Source: an uncultured Alistipes sp.
Lineage (GTDB): Bacteria > Bacteroidota > Bacteroidia > Bacteroidales > Rikenellaceae
Direction: 5' to 3'
Assembly (NCBI GenBank): GCA_905213895.1
Contig: CAJMKE010000001.1
Coordinates: 62,001 to 126,000, forward strand
DNA: 64,000 nt
Shown here: in pieces, positions 7,817-16,296 of the stretch
How positions within the stretch are numbered: position 1 is the stretch's first letter
Layout of the letters: each line of letters opens with the position of its first letter
The notes under the pieces: model-generated
Databases searched by the model: none
What the model was told of the DNA's origin: nothing
What the model saw: the letters and a program-made list of their open reading frames with translations, nothing else
Position numbers and translations under genes: made by a program

Positions 7817-8452
7817 ATGGATGTAACCGATGTCATAGCGAATTACCTGCGCGACAACCATCGCCGCCTTGTCGTTCCCGCTTTCGGCGCATTCGTCGTC
7901 AAGGAGTCGGGCGATGTGCTGTTCTCCGAGTTGCTCAAAACCGACGACGGAGTGCTGCGCGGACTGCTGGCTGCCGGCGGATTGTCCGAACTGGAATGCG
8001 CGGGGCTTATCGACAGATTCATTTTCGATGTCCGTAACGCTCTTTCGGAGAAAGGCCGTTTCGATATGGGCGGTTTCGGCGGACTGACGACTGGTGCCGA
8101 CGGCGAGATAAGATTCGTTCCGTCGGCTGCCGCACCGACCGAAAAGACCGTTGGAAAACCTGCCGTTCCGAAAGCCTCGCAACCGGCTAAAACCGTTGTG
8201 TCAAGACCTGACACTTTCCGCGCGGAGACGCAGTCTGAGCGCGAACGACCGAAAGTCGCTGCCGCACCGCGCCGCCGCGAATCTCGGAAACGGGGCGTGG
8301 ACTGGTTCGTGGTCGCAGCGGTCGTCGTATTGCTTGCGGCGGTCGCCGTAATCGTCTACGGCTATTTCTGTTCGGCGGAGCAGGACGACGAAGCGATGAT
8401 GGATTCGTTGAGATGGCAAATCGAACAGCCCGCATCCGATAACAACAAGTAA
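7817..8452 (+). CDS. Membrane-anchored HU-like domain protein
   Basis: The 211-aa product has an N-terminal HU/IHF-like fold (residues 1-100). Marks are VVPAFGAFVV, an F-x-L-L-K-TDDG pattern, and MGGFGGLT, resembling the HU-CCDC81 type domain of Bacteroidetes. A proline- and charge-rich linker follows (105-160), with the basic patch PRRRESRKRG. Residues 163-184 are one strong membrane helix, and a 27-residue acidic tail ends the protein. The predicted topology puts the HU domain in the cytoplasm, tethered to the inner membrane. It is followed after 11 bases by a sigma-54 activator. Whether it binds DNA, or a spore/septum-type ligand as SPOR-HU relatives do, cannot be told. Confidence 0.7.
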   Translation: MDVTDVIANYLRDNHRRLVVPAFGAFVVKESGDVLFSELLKTDDGVLRGLLAAGGLSELECAGLIDRFIFDVRNALSEKGRFDMGGFGGLTTGADGEIRFVPSAAAPTEKTVGKPAVPKASQPAKTVVSRPDTFRAETQSERERPKVAAAPRRRESRKRGVDWFVVAAVVVLLAAVAVIVYGYFCSAEQDDEAMMDSLRWQIEQPASDNNK

Positions 8453-8463
8453 AGGATTGAACT

Positions 8464-9651
8464 ATGGATATAATCTCCGTAAAACAGCGATTCGGCATAA
8501 TCGGCAACTCGGAACTCCTCAATCGGGCTCTGGAAGTCGCCGTGCGTGTCGCTCCGACCGATTTGTCGGTTCTCGTTACGGGCGAGAGCGGTGTGGGCAA
8601 GGAGTTTTTTCCGCAGGTCATACACGCTTTCTCCGCCCGCAAACACAATAAGTACGTCGCCGTGAACTGCGGCGCGATTCCCGACGGAACAATCGATTCC
8701 GAACTGTTCGGACACGAGAAAGGCGCGTTCACCGGTGCCATCGACTCCCGCAAGGGATATTTCGAGGAGGCGGACGGCGGAACGATATTCCTCGACGAGG
8801 TCGGTGAACTGCCGCTTTCGACGCAGGTGCGGCTGTTGCGCGTCTTGCAGACGGGCGAGTTCATGCGCGTCGGTTCGGCGAAGGTTCAGAAGACCAATGT
8901 CCGTGTGGTTGCGGCAACCAACAGCGATTTGATGAAGGCTATCACCGACGGTCGTTTCCGCGAGGATTTGTACTATCGCTTGAATACCGTTCCGATTTCC
9001 GTTCCCGCATTGCGCGAACGTCCGGAGGACATCTATCTGCTCTTCCGCAAGTTCGCGAGCGATGTGGCGGTTCAGTACCGCATGCCTGCCGTTTCGCTCG
9101 ATGCCAATGCGCGGCGGATGCTCGAATCGTACTACTGGCGCGGGAATATCCGCCAACTGAAAAACGTGGCGGAGCAGATTTCGGCTGTCGAGGAGTCGCG
9201 CACGATTACTCCCGAAATATTGTCGAAATATCTGGTCGAGAACCGCGGGTCGTCGCCGAGCGTTACCGGTTCGGCGCGTATGGACGATATGAACTCCGAG
9301 CGCGAACTGCTCTATAAGGTGCTGTTCGACATGCGCAACGACATAAACGAACTGAAACGCATGGTTATGGAGATGCACGGCGGCTATGCCGCACCTATGC
9401 GGTCGTCGGGCGTCGAGCATAACGACATAGTCGGTTTGCTGCCGTCGCAGACGCATGGCGGCGAGGTTTACGCCGAGAGCGAGATTGTCGAGGAGACGCC
9501 GCGCGAGATGAGCAAGGCGGACATGCAGCGCGACAAGATAGTGCGGGCGTTGCGCCGTCACGGCGGAAGCCGTCGGGCTGCGGCGGCGGAACTTTTCATG
9601 TCCGAACGGACGCTCTACCGCAAAATCAAGGAGTTGGGAATTACCGATTAA
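8464..9651 (+). CDS. Sigma-54-dependent transcriptional activator without sensory domain
   Basis: AAA+ enhancer-binding protein that remodels sigma-54 RNA polymerase. The 395-aa product has Walker A GESGVGKE (40-47), the sigma-54 contact loop GAFTGA (87-92), Walker B GTIFLDEV (106-113), and a C-terminal Fis-type helix-turn-helix ending TLYRKIKELGI. No receiver, PAS or GAF domain precedes the AAA+ core, as in PspF-type activators, so control must come from a partner or from expression. It sits between a membrane HU-like gene and lptE. This gene order (regulator, lptE, TPR, secG) is conserved in Bacteroidales from memory. Target promoters are not identifiable here. Confidence 0.93.
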   Translation: MDIISVKQRFGIIGNSELLNRALEVAVRVAPTDLSVLVTGESGVGKEFFPQVIHAFSARKHNKYVAVNCGAIPDGTIDSELFGHEKGAFTGAIDSRKGYFEEADGGTIFLDEVGELPLSTQVRLLRVLQTGEFMRVGSAKVQKTNVRVVAATNSDLMKAITDGRFREDLYYRLNTVPISVPALRERPEDIYLLFRKFASDVAVQYRMPAVSLDANARRMLESYYWRGNIRQLKNVAEQISAVEESRTITPEILSKYLVENRGSSPSVTGSARMDDMNSERELLYKVLFDMRNDINELKRMVMEMHGGYAAPMRSSGVEHNDIVGLLPSQTHGGEVYAESEIVEETPREMSKADMQRDKIVRALRRHGGSRRAAAAELFMSERTLYRKIKELGITD

Positions 9652-9657
9652 GACTTT

Positions 9658-10164
9658 ATGAAAAAAACGATTTATACCGTATTGGTCGCTTCGGCGATGC
9701 TTTTGGCGGGATGCACCGTGAAATATTCGCTTTCGGGCGCATCCATTCCGCCCGATGCAAAGACGTTCAGCGTCGCCTATTTCCCGAATAACGCGCCGAT
9801 GGTCGCTCCGACATTGAGTGCGACTATCACCGACGAACTGACGCAGAAATTCGCTTCGTCCACCCGTCTGTCGCAGGTATCCGAGGGCGGCGACTTCGCG
9901 TTCGAGGGCGAGATTGTGGGGTATACCTCCACGACATCTTCGGTGTCGAGCGGCGACTACGCCTTGCAGAACCGTCTTACGATTACGGTGAAGGTGAAGT
10001 TCACGAATGCCATCGACGACAAGATGTCGTTCAACAAGACCTTCTCCGCCTATGCCGACTACGACTCCACCCGTCTGCTTACCGAGGTTCAGGACGAGTT
10101 GATAACCGAGATTGTAAACCAACTCGTAACCGATATTTTCCAGGCTGCGGCATCCAACTGGTAA
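9658..10164 (+). CDS. lptE: LPS-assembly lipoprotein LptE, Bacteroidetes type
   Basis: Outer-membrane lipoprotein that would plug and assist LptD in delivering lipopolysaccharide to the cell surface. The 168-aa product starts with a lipoprotein signal (SAMLLAGC, Cys19). It then reads YSLSGASIPPDAKTFSV, an opening typical of the Bacteroidetes LptE family. Alternating beta strands and a C-terminal helix follow. It begins 6 bases after the sigma-54 activator and ends 6 bases before a TPR gene, so it belongs to that operon. The family match is from memory of sequence pattern and gene order. Confidence 0.85.
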   Translation: MKKTIYTVLVASAMLLAGCTVKYSLSGASIPPDAKTFSVAYFPNNAPMVAPTLSATITDELTQKFASSTRLSQVSEGGDFAFEGEIVGYTSTTSSVSSGDYALQNRLTITVKVKFTNAIDDKMSFNKTFSAYADYDSTRLLTEVQDELITEIVNQLVTDIFQAAASNW

Positions 10165-10170
10165 CGATTT

Positions 10171-10659
10171 ATGGAACGTTTCAAGGAATATGTCCGCACC
10201 GGCGGACAATCGCCCGCACCGGAGTCCGCGACAGTCGATTCGCTTGTCGCGGAGTTTCCGTGGTTCACTGCGGCGCGTGTCGTATGGGCGAATGTCGGGG
10301 GATGCTGCGACCCGTTGCTGAATGTCCTGAAAACGAACCGCGCGCTGTCGTCGCTGTCGCTCAAACCGATAGACACGGAACGCCTTGCGGCTGTTACCGA
10401 GGGCGAGATAATCGACAAGTTCCTGCGGCTCGGCGATTACCGTATCGTGGCTGACGAGGCTGCCGATTCGGATGTCGTCCGCACCGAGGCCGAACTCGAC
10501 GACGAGGACGACATCGTGTCGGAGGAACTCGCCGAAGTGTATGCTGCACAGGGAATGAAAGAGGATGCGATTGCAATATATCGTAAATTAAGTTTGCTAA
10601 ATACGGAAAAAAGTGTTTACTTTGCCGAGAAAATCGAAAAACTGTCGAAAAATAATTAA
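10171..10659 (+). CDS. Small TPR-containing protein of the lptE-secG cluster
   Basis: A 162-aa cytoplasmic protein without signal peptide. Residues 1-60 contain a conserved PWFTAARVV..N segment. Residues 95-115 are acidic. The C-terminal part (ELAEVYAAQGMKEDAIAIYRKLSLLN) is one tetratricopeptide-type helix pair. This arrangement is that of an uncharacterised Bacteroidales protein found between lptE and secG. Molecular role is unknown. The TPR suggests protein binding. Confidence 0.8.
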   Translation: MERFKEYVRTGGQSPAPESATVDSLVAEFPWFTAARVVWANVGGCCDPLLNVLKTNRALSSLSLKPIDTERLAAVTEGEIIDKFLRLGDYRIVADEAADSDVVRTEAELDDEDDIVSEELAEVYAAQGMKEDAIAIYRKLSLLNTEKSVYFAEKIEKLSKNN

Positions 10660-10670
10660 AAACAGATATT

Positions 10671-11063
10671 ATGTTATACACACTTTGTATTGTATTGATT
10701 CTGATTGCGAGCGTACTTATCGTTCTCGCAGTTCTTGTGCAAAGCCCTAAAAGCGGTATGGCTGCCAACTTCGGAGCGTCCAACCAGGTTATGGGCGTGC
10801 GTCAGACCGCCGACTTCCTCGAAAAGTTCACTTGGGGAATGGCAGTCGCCATTCTCGTATTGAGCCTTGTGGCTACTTTGGCTATGGACAGCCACCTCGT
10901 TTCCGAGAGCAACTCGTCCGCTGCCAAGGATGCTGGCGCGCTTATCGAGAAGATGACGGTCAATGAGCCGGTAATGCCGCAGGCAGAGATTCCTGCTGCT
11001 GTCGAGCCGGAGGCTCCCGCTGCCGAAACTCCTGCACAGACAGAAACTCCTGCACAGGAATAA
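10671..11063 (+). CDS. secG: Preprotein translocase subunit SecG
   Basis: Small inner-membrane subunit of the SecYEG channel. The 130-aa protein has two membrane helices (residues 3-22 and 60-77) joined by the family loop VQSPKSGMAANFGASNQVMGVRQTADFLEK. Beyond residue 80 it has a long Ala/Pro/Glu-rich tail (AETPAQTETPAQE), longer than in E. coli but usual in Bacteroidota. It is the last gene of the operon starting at 7817 and ends just before a strong hairpin terminator. Confidence 0.93.
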   Translation: MLYTLCIVLILIASVLIVLAVLVQSPKSGMAANFGASNQVMGVRQTADFLEKFTWGMAVAILVLSLVATLAMDSHLVSESNSSAAKDAGALIEKMTVNEPVMPQAEIPAAVEPEAPAAETPAQTETPAQE

Positions 11064-11074
11064 ACAGATTGGAC

Positions 11075-11117
11075 AAAGAAATACGGCTGCCGAATATCTC
11101 GGCAGCCGTATTTCTTT
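11075..11117. terminator. Bidirectional terminator between secG and the TonB receptor
   Basis: A perfect 19-bp stem (left arm 11075-11093, right arm 11099-11117) with a 5-base loop. T-rich bases follow on the plus strand, and the mirrored A/T-rich arms let it work for the convergent gene. Confidence 0.9.
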
Positions 11118-11123
11118 TGCTCT

Positions 11124-11168
11124 TTAACGACCTTAAAGTCCTTAATGACCTTAAAGACTTTAAGGTCG
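11124..11168. repeat. Intergenic 9-bp repeat array R2 (TTAANGWCN x5)
   Basis: Five contiguous units: TTAACGACC, TTAAAGTCC, TTAATGACC, TTAAAGACT, TTAAGGTCG. The array fills the space between the terminator at 11075-11117 and the stop codon of the TonB receptor at 11176. Confidence 0.9.
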
Positions 11169-11175
11169 TTGGGGA

Positions 11176-13212
11176 TTATCTCTTTTGCCGGATGGTGAAT
11201 GTTACTCCGCCGGTAAGCCAGAAGCCCGGGCGGCGCAATCCTCCGAAGTCGCAGTAGCGCGTGTTCGTCATGTTCGACATGTCGATGTGTATTGCCACAA
11301 CTCCTATTTCGTATCGTATGCGTGCGTCGAGCAGGAAATACGGCTTGAAGTCGCGCTGTGCTGTCTGCATGCGACCATCTTCGTCGTAGAGCAAATCGCC
11401 GCTTTCGTCGCGGAGGTAGTCGAGATACGAACCGTAGCGGTCATAGAGCGTTCCGGTGAACGCTATCGAAAGGTCGTCTATCGGGCGAATCTCTATCGAT
11501 GCCGACAACTTATGACGCATGTAGTCGAATGCGCTCGACGTGGTGATGTCTTTCAGTTGCGATGTCGTGAGATAGCCGTAGGCGAGCGTCGCCCTGCGCA
11601 GAATGCCTTTGCCGGACATGTAGCCTCCCGATATTTCGGCACCGAACGTCCCGAGACGCGACTCCTGCTCGGAGTGCCACTTGTTGTAGTACGTTTCGCC
11701 GTTTACCTCTATCTCGTCGCGCCATACCCAGTCTATCACGTTGCGTCCGTCGCGATAGAACAGTTGCGCCGATGCGTGCCATACGTTGCGGGTGTAGCCT
11801 GCGCTGACATGATACGTGATAGCCTGTTCGGGTACGAGGTCGAGATTGTTGAGTTGTGCGGCGGACTTGTAGTAGAGGTCGGTGAATGTCGGCAGTCGCA
11901 TCGACTGTTCCGCTCCGATTTCCGCTCGCCAACCTTTGTCGTCGTGATAGCCTCCCGTTACCGCCCACGAAGCCGACGTGCCGTAGGGCGTGAAGCATAC
12001 TCCCGCCGAACCTGCGACGTCGAACAGTTTCCAACGCTTCACGTGCCGCAACCATACGTTGCCGACATTGCGCGATTGCGAGTATTTGTAGTGTCCCCGC
12101 GGGGCGGACATCGGTTCTCCGAGATTGCTGCTGTAAATGTGGTTGTATATGTAGTCGCCGCCGAGCGAGGTTATGCCGCCTTTCCAGCGTAAATCGCCCC
12201 ATAATTCGGCACCTGCATTGTCGGTGTTGTGATAGTTCATGGGTATTCCTCGCGTCCACTCGTAGCGGTCGAAATTCTTGCGGTAACTTGCATCAGCCGA
12301 GATTCTGAACCGTCCGAAATCCTTGACCCACCGCAGCGAACCGAGCGCGGTCGAGGTCTGCTCGAACTGGTCGCGGTTGTATGCTCCGTAGAATCCGTTG
12401 GAACCAAATCTGCGTCCCTGAACTCCCGCCTGAAAGTCGAAGAATCCCGCCTTGTCGGAGTCGTAGGTCATCCGCAGATAGCCGTTGGCATTGCGGAAAT
12501 CGGTGTTGTAGATGTAGCCGTCGCTCCGGCGGAACGACCCTGCGGCGAATACCGCCAGTTTGTTGCGTGTGATTGCTCCGGAGAGATTGGAGTAGAAGTA
12601 GCCGTGCTGTCCGCTTTCAAGGCTGAGCCGCAGATAGGTGGGGTAGAGCGGTTGGGTGCGGATGTTTACCGCTCCGGCGTATGCCCCTACTCCGGATACG
12701 CCGTTGATGAGTTCGATGCCGGATATGCAGTCCATATCTATCGGCAGAGAGTGGGTTTGATGCCCTGTGCGGGCGTCCGTGAAATTGATGCCGTTGAGCA
12801 TCAGCATTGTCTGGTCGAAAGACCCTCCGCGAATCGAAATGTCGGCTTGCGCCCCCTTGCCGCTGCGCTCCCTTATATCGACCGACGGGTTGATGCGCAG
12901 AGCCTCTTCCAGAGTGGGAAGCGGCGCGGCGGCATCGGCAGCGCGGTCGAATACGCGGGTTTGAGGAAGAATGCTGCGCGAGGGACTCTGTTTTGTCCCC
13001 ACGATTTCCACGTCCTCGATTCGGGTGTTTCCGAATACGAAGACCGTGTCGGTCTGTGCCGCAGCCTCTTCCGCAGTCAGCAAGATGATGGACATTCCGA
13101 CCGCAAGCACTCCGATTGTACACTGGCGGTGGAGGCTTGCGAACACTGCATAGTTCGCACGAGTCCAACGCTTGAAGCACGCAATCGGCTTTACGGTTGA
13201 TTGTTTCTTCAT
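11176..13212 (-). CDS. TonB-dependent outer-membrane receptor (BtuB-like)
   Basis: A 678-aa outer-membrane gated channel. An unusually long basic N-terminus (residues 1-35, with FKRWTRANYAVFASLH) precedes a hydrophobic signal segment and the AAAQ cleavage region. A plug domain follows (SIRGGSFDQTMLMLNGINFTD, residues ~125-145), then a ~22-strand barrel. The N-terminal leader resembles those of Bacteroidales BtuB-type cobalamin receptors as I recall them, but no cobalamin riboswitch was found upstream (13213-13308). There is no SusD partner and no carboxypeptidase-like N-terminal domain, so it is not a SusC. Ligand is uncertain: a corrinoid, iron complex or other small molecule. Confidence 0.82.
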   Translation of the reverse strand: MKKQSTVKPIACFKRWTRANYAVFASLHRQCTIGVLAVGMSIILLTAEEAAAQTDTVFVFGNTRIEDVEIVGTKQSPSRSILPQTRVFDRAADAAAPLPTLEEALRINPSVDIRERSGKGAQADISIRGGSFDQTMLMLNGINFTDARTGHQTHSLPIDMDCISGIELINGVSGVGAYAGAVNIRTQPLYPTYLRLSLESGQHGYFYSNLSGAITRNKLAVFAAGSFRRSDGYIYNTDFRNANGYLRMTYDSDKAGFFDFQAGVQGRRFGSNGFYGAYNRDQFEQTSTALGSLRWVKDFGRFRISADASYRKNFDRYEWTRGIPMNYHNTDNAGAELWGDLRWKGGITSLGGDYIYNHIYSSNLGEPMSAPRGHYKYSQSRNVGNVWLRHVKRWKLFDVAGSAGVCFTPYGTSASWAVTGGYHDDKGWRAEIGAEQSMRLPTFTDLYYKSAAQLNNLDLVPEQAITYHVSAGYTRNVWHASAQLFYRDGRNVIDWVWRDEIEVNGETYYNKWHSEQESRLGTFGAEISGGYMSGKGILRRATLAYGYLTTSQLKDITTSSAFDYMRHKLSASIEIRPIDDLSIAFTGTLYDRYGSYLDYLRDESGDLLYDEDGRMQTAQRDFKPYFLLDARIRYEIGVVAIHIDMSNMTNTRYCDFGGLRRPGFWLTGGVTFTIRQKR

Positions 13213-13248
13213 CTTGAATGAATTTTGGTTAATGAATAAAGTTAATTA

Positions 13249-13278
13249 AACGCCTTTCCGACATCTCGGATTGGCGTT
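13249..13278 (-). terminator. Hairpin between uvrA and the TonB receptor
   Basis: AACGCC and GGCGTT arms with an inner TCCGA/TCGGA pair form a 30-base hairpin followed by TTAATT on the minus strand. It may end uvrA transcription or sit in the leader of the TonB receptor gene. The T-run is weak. Confidence 0.5.
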
Positions 13279-13308
13279 TTGCCTTTGTGTGCAGGTCTGA
13301 AAACATGC

Positions 13309-16143
13309 CTATTTCCCATTAGATATGATTTGTTTGAGGAATTTTCCGGTGTAACTCTCCGCGCAGCCGGCTATCTCCGCAGGCGTGCCTTCGGCGATTA
13401 TGCGTCCGCCTTCATCGCCGCCCTCGGGACCGATGTCTATGATGTGGTCGGCGACTTTTATCACGTCGAGGTTATGCTCGATGACGATTACCGTGTTTCC
13501 GCGGTCTACGAGTTTGTTCAGCACTCCTAAAAGCAGATTTATATCCTCGAAATGAAGTCCGGTGGTCGGCTCGTCCAGAATGTACAGCGTCCGTCCCGTG
13601 TCGCGTTTCGAGAGTTCCGACGACAGTTTTATGCGCTGGCTTTCGCCGCCCGAAAGGGTGGTGCAAGGCTGTCCGAGCGTCAGATATCCCAGTCCCACGT
13701 CCTGAATCGCTTTGAGTTTGGCGTATATCGACGGTATCGGCTCGAAAAACTCGACAGCCATGTTCACCGTCATGTTCAGAACGTCGTTTATGTTCTTGCC
13801 CTTGTATTTCACTTCGAGCGTCTCGCGGTTGTAGCGGTTGCCGCCGCACGCCTTGCACTTCACGTAGACGTCGGGCAGGAAATTCATCTCTATCGTCTGC
13901 ACGCCCGCACCCTTGCACTCCTCGCAGCGACCGCCCTTGACGTTGAACGAGAAGCGTCCCGCCTTGAATCCGCGAATCTGCGCGTCGGGCGTCTGCTCGA
14001 ACAGTTTGCGTATGTCGCCGAAAACGTTGGAGTAGGTCGCCGGATTGCTTCGCGGCGAACGTCCGATTGGCGACTGGTCTACGACCACGAGTTTGTCGAT
14101 ATTCTCGATGCCTTCGACCGAATCGTAAGACAATGCCCTGTCGTAGGAGCGGTACAATGCCCGCGAAAGTATCGGCACGAGCGTATTGTTCACGAGCGAC
14201 GATTTGCCCGAACCGCTCACTCCCGTTACGCAGATGAATTTGCCCAGAGGGAATACGGCGTCGATGTCTTTCAGATTGTTGCCGCGCGCACCTCTTATCA
14301 CGATGCTTTTGCCGCTGCCCTCGCGCAGCGTTTGCGGAATCTCTATCCGCTTGCGTCCGCTGAGATAGTCGGCGGTGATGCTGTCCGACGAAAGTATGTC
14401 GTCGAAAGTTCCGCTCGCGACGATATGCCCTCCGCGGCGTCCCGCTTTCGGACCGACATCGACGATGAAATCGGCCGCCCGCATCATCTCCTCGTCGTGT
14501 TCGACGACGATTACCGAGTTGCCGGCGTCGCGCAACTCTTTCAGTGTATTGATGAGTTTGCGGTTGTCGCGCTGGTGCAGTCCGATGCTCGGCTCGTCGA
14601 GGATATAGAGTACGTTCACGAGTTTCGAGCCGATTTGGGTGGCGAGCCTTATTCGCTGGCTTTCGCCGCCCGACAGCGACCGTGCCGCACGCCCGAGCGA
14701 AAGATAGCCCAGCCCGACATCCATAAGGAATTTCAGACGTTCGCGAATCTCCTTGACTATCTCCTGCGCAATCGCACGTTCGCGGGCGTTCATGTACCCG
14801 TCGATGCCCGACATCCATTCCGACAGAGCCGAAATCGACATCGCCGACAGGTCGGCAATATTCTTGTCGCCGATTTTGAACTGCAAAGCCTCTTCTTTCA
14901 ACCGTGTGCCGCCGCATAACGAACATTTGCGGTAGGCGACGAACTGATTGCGCCACTTTTCGCCGCGCCGCGCATCATCGTCGTCGCCGCACAGAGTTTC
15001 GTTGATGTATTCAGCCACGCCTTCCCATTGGCGCATCTGCATTCCGCGCTGATAGGTGAAGTCGGCGAGATTTATCGTAACCGGCTCTGGGTCGCCGTAC
15101 AGAACCGCATTCAGACCCTCCTGCGAGATAGTGCCGACAGGGTCGTCGAGCGAGAATTTGTAGCGTTTGCCGAGGGCTTCGAGTATTGTGAAAAGCAGAT
15201 TGGTGCGACCCTTGCCGAGCGGAGCGATGCCGCCTTCGCGAATCGACAGTCTGTCGTCGGGAATTATTTTTTCGGTGTCGAAGACCGCCTCCTCACCCAA
15301 TCCGTTGCATCGCGGACACGCGCCTTTCGGCGAGTTGAACGAGAATGTGTGCGGCGCAGGCTCCTCGAATGCCATACCCGTCGTCGGACACATCAGGTGG
15401 CGCGAATAGTATCGCAGTGCACCCGACTCGTAGTCGTGCAGAGCCATCGTTCCCTTGCCCTGCCGCATCGCCTCTTTGAGCGAGGTCATGATGCGTTCGC
15501 GCGCCTGCTCCGATGCCGTCAGACGGTCTATAACGAGTTCTATGGAGTGTACCTTGTAGCGGTCGAGCCGTTCGCCTGCACCGAATTCGCGGATTTCGCC
15601 GTCGATGCGGGCGTAAATGTAGCCGCGCTTCGCTAGCGATTCGAACAGGTCGCGGTAGTGTCCCTTGCGCCCCTTGACTATCGGTGCAAGAAATGCTATC
15701 TTGCGGTCGGAATAGTCTTTCAGTATCAGGTCGCAAATCTGTTCGTCGGTATAATGTGTCATCAGTTCGCCTGTTGCCGGCGAATATGCCCGCGAGGCGC
15801 GTGCGAAAAGCAGTCGCAGAAAGTCGTTGATTTCGGTTACCGTGCCGACTGTCGAACGCGGATTCTTGTTGGTCGTCTTCTGTTCGATGGCGACAACGGG
15901 ACTTAATCCCGTAATCTTGTCTACGTCGGGACGCTCCATCGAGCCGATGAACTGGCGGGCGTATGTGGAAAGCGTCTCCATGTAACGCCGCTGCCCTTCG
16001 GCGTATATGGTGTCGAATGCGAGCGACGATTTGCCCGAACCCGACAATCCCGTGATTACCACAAGGCTGTTGCGCGGAATTTCGAGGTCGATGTTTTTGA
16101 GGTTGTGAACCCTCGCTCCCGATATTTTTATGCGGTCTTCCAT
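13309..16143 (-). CDS. uvrA: Excinuclease ABC subunit A
   Basis: DNA-damage-recognition ATPase of nucleotide excision repair. At 944 aa the length is normal. Two ABC modules are present, with GLSGSGKSS near the N-terminus and GVSGSGKSS in the second half. Two LSGGESQRI signatures and zinc-finger cysteines (CPTTG...CPRCNG; CEECKG...CKACGG) are also visible. I chose the ATG at 16143 (MEDRIKISG), not the in-frame ATG 48 bases upstream. A TATCTTTG box at 16152-16159 would place the transcript start about at this codon and so exclude the longer reading. Confidence 0.97.
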   Translation of the reverse strand: MEDRIKISGARVHNLKNIDLEIPRNSLVVITGLSGSGKSSLAFDTIYAEGQRRYMETLSTYARQFIGSMERPDVDKITGLSPVVAIEQKTTNKNPRSTVGTVTEINDFLRLLFARASRAYSPATGELMTHYTDEQICDLILKDYSDRKIAFLAPIVKGRKGHYRDLFESLAKRGYIYARIDGEIREFGAGERLDRYKVHSIELVIDRLTASEQARERIMTSLKEAMRQGKGTMALHDYESGALRYYSRHLMCPTTGMAFEEPAPHTFSFNSPKGACPRCNGLGEEAVFDTEKIIPDDRLSIREGGIAPLGKGRTNLLFTILEALGKRYKFSLDDPVGTISQEGLNAVLYGDPEPVTINLADFTYQRGMQMRQWEGVAEYINETLCGDDDDARRGEKWRNQFVAYRKCSLCGGTRLKEEALQFKIGDKNIADLSAMSISALSEWMSGIDGYMNARERAIAQEIVKEIRERLKFLMDVGLGYLSLGRAARSLSGGESQRIRLATQIGSKLVNVLYILDEPSIGLHQRDNRKLINTLKELRDAGNSVIVVEHDEEMMRAADFIVDVGPKAGRRGGHIVASGTFDDILSSDSITADYLSGRKRIEIPQTLREGSGKSIVIRGARGNNLKDIDAVFPLGKFICVTGVSGSGKSSLVNNTLVPILSRALYRSYDRALSYDSVEGIENIDKLVVVDQSPIGRSPRSNPATYSNVFGDIRKLFEQTPDAQIRGFKAGRFSFNVKGGRCEECKGAGVQTIEMNFLPDVYVKCKACGGNRYNRETLEVKYKGKNINDVLNMTVNMAVEFFEPIPSIYAKLKAIQDVGLGYLTLGQPCTTLSGGESQRIKLSSELSKRDTGRTLYILDEPTTGLHFEDINLLLGVLNKLVDRGNTVIVIEHNLDVIKVADHIIDIGPEGGDEGGRIIAEGTPAEIAGCAESYTGKFLKQIISNGK

Positions 16144-16151
16144 AATTCGGG

Positions 16152-16159
16152 CAAAGATA
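16152..16159 (-). promoter_or_regulatory. -7 element of uvrA (TATCTTTG)
   Basis: Perfect TAnnTTTG match only 8 bases upstream of the chosen uvrA ATG, implying a very short or absent leader. Confidence 0.6.
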
Positions 16160-16216
16160 CAAAAAATAGGCACACTTTGCTGTTCGCCCATTTGAATTGG
16201 CTGTTAAATTTATCGG

Positions 16217-16252
16217 TTAAGGTCATTAAGGACTTTAAGGACCTTAAAGTCT
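16217..16252. repeat. Intergenic 9-bp repeat array R3 (TTAANGWCN x4)
   Basis: Units TTAAGGTCA, TTAAGGACT, TTAAGGACC, TTAAAGTCT, then a decayed fifth, TTGAGGGCT. This is one of the two arrays that lie between divergent genes, here uvrA and the lipoprotein at 16297. Confidence 0.88.
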
Positions 16253-16284
16253 TTGAGGGCTTTTCTTTTTTTCGGGCTTTTGAT

Positions 16285-16292
16285 TATCTTTG
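16285..16292 (+). promoter_or_regulatory. -7 element of the thioredoxin-fold lipoprotein (TATCTTTG)
   Basis: Perfect TAnnTTTG match ending 4 bases before the ATG at 16297. Transcription would begin at or just after that codon. Confidence 0.5.
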
Positions 16293-16296
16293 TTTC

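Noticed and set aside
8362..10209. 615-codon minus-strand frame opposite the sigma-54 activator and lptE
   Set aside because: Shadow of well-identified plus-strand genes, with no recognisable domain.
13213..13308. Cobalamin riboswitch in front of the TonB receptor
   Set aside because: I looked for the conserved B12 box and found only a short hairpin. The region is also too short.
16144..16191. Longer start of uvrA
   Set aside because: It would place the promoter -7 box inside the coding region, and the extra residues do not match the family N-terminus.
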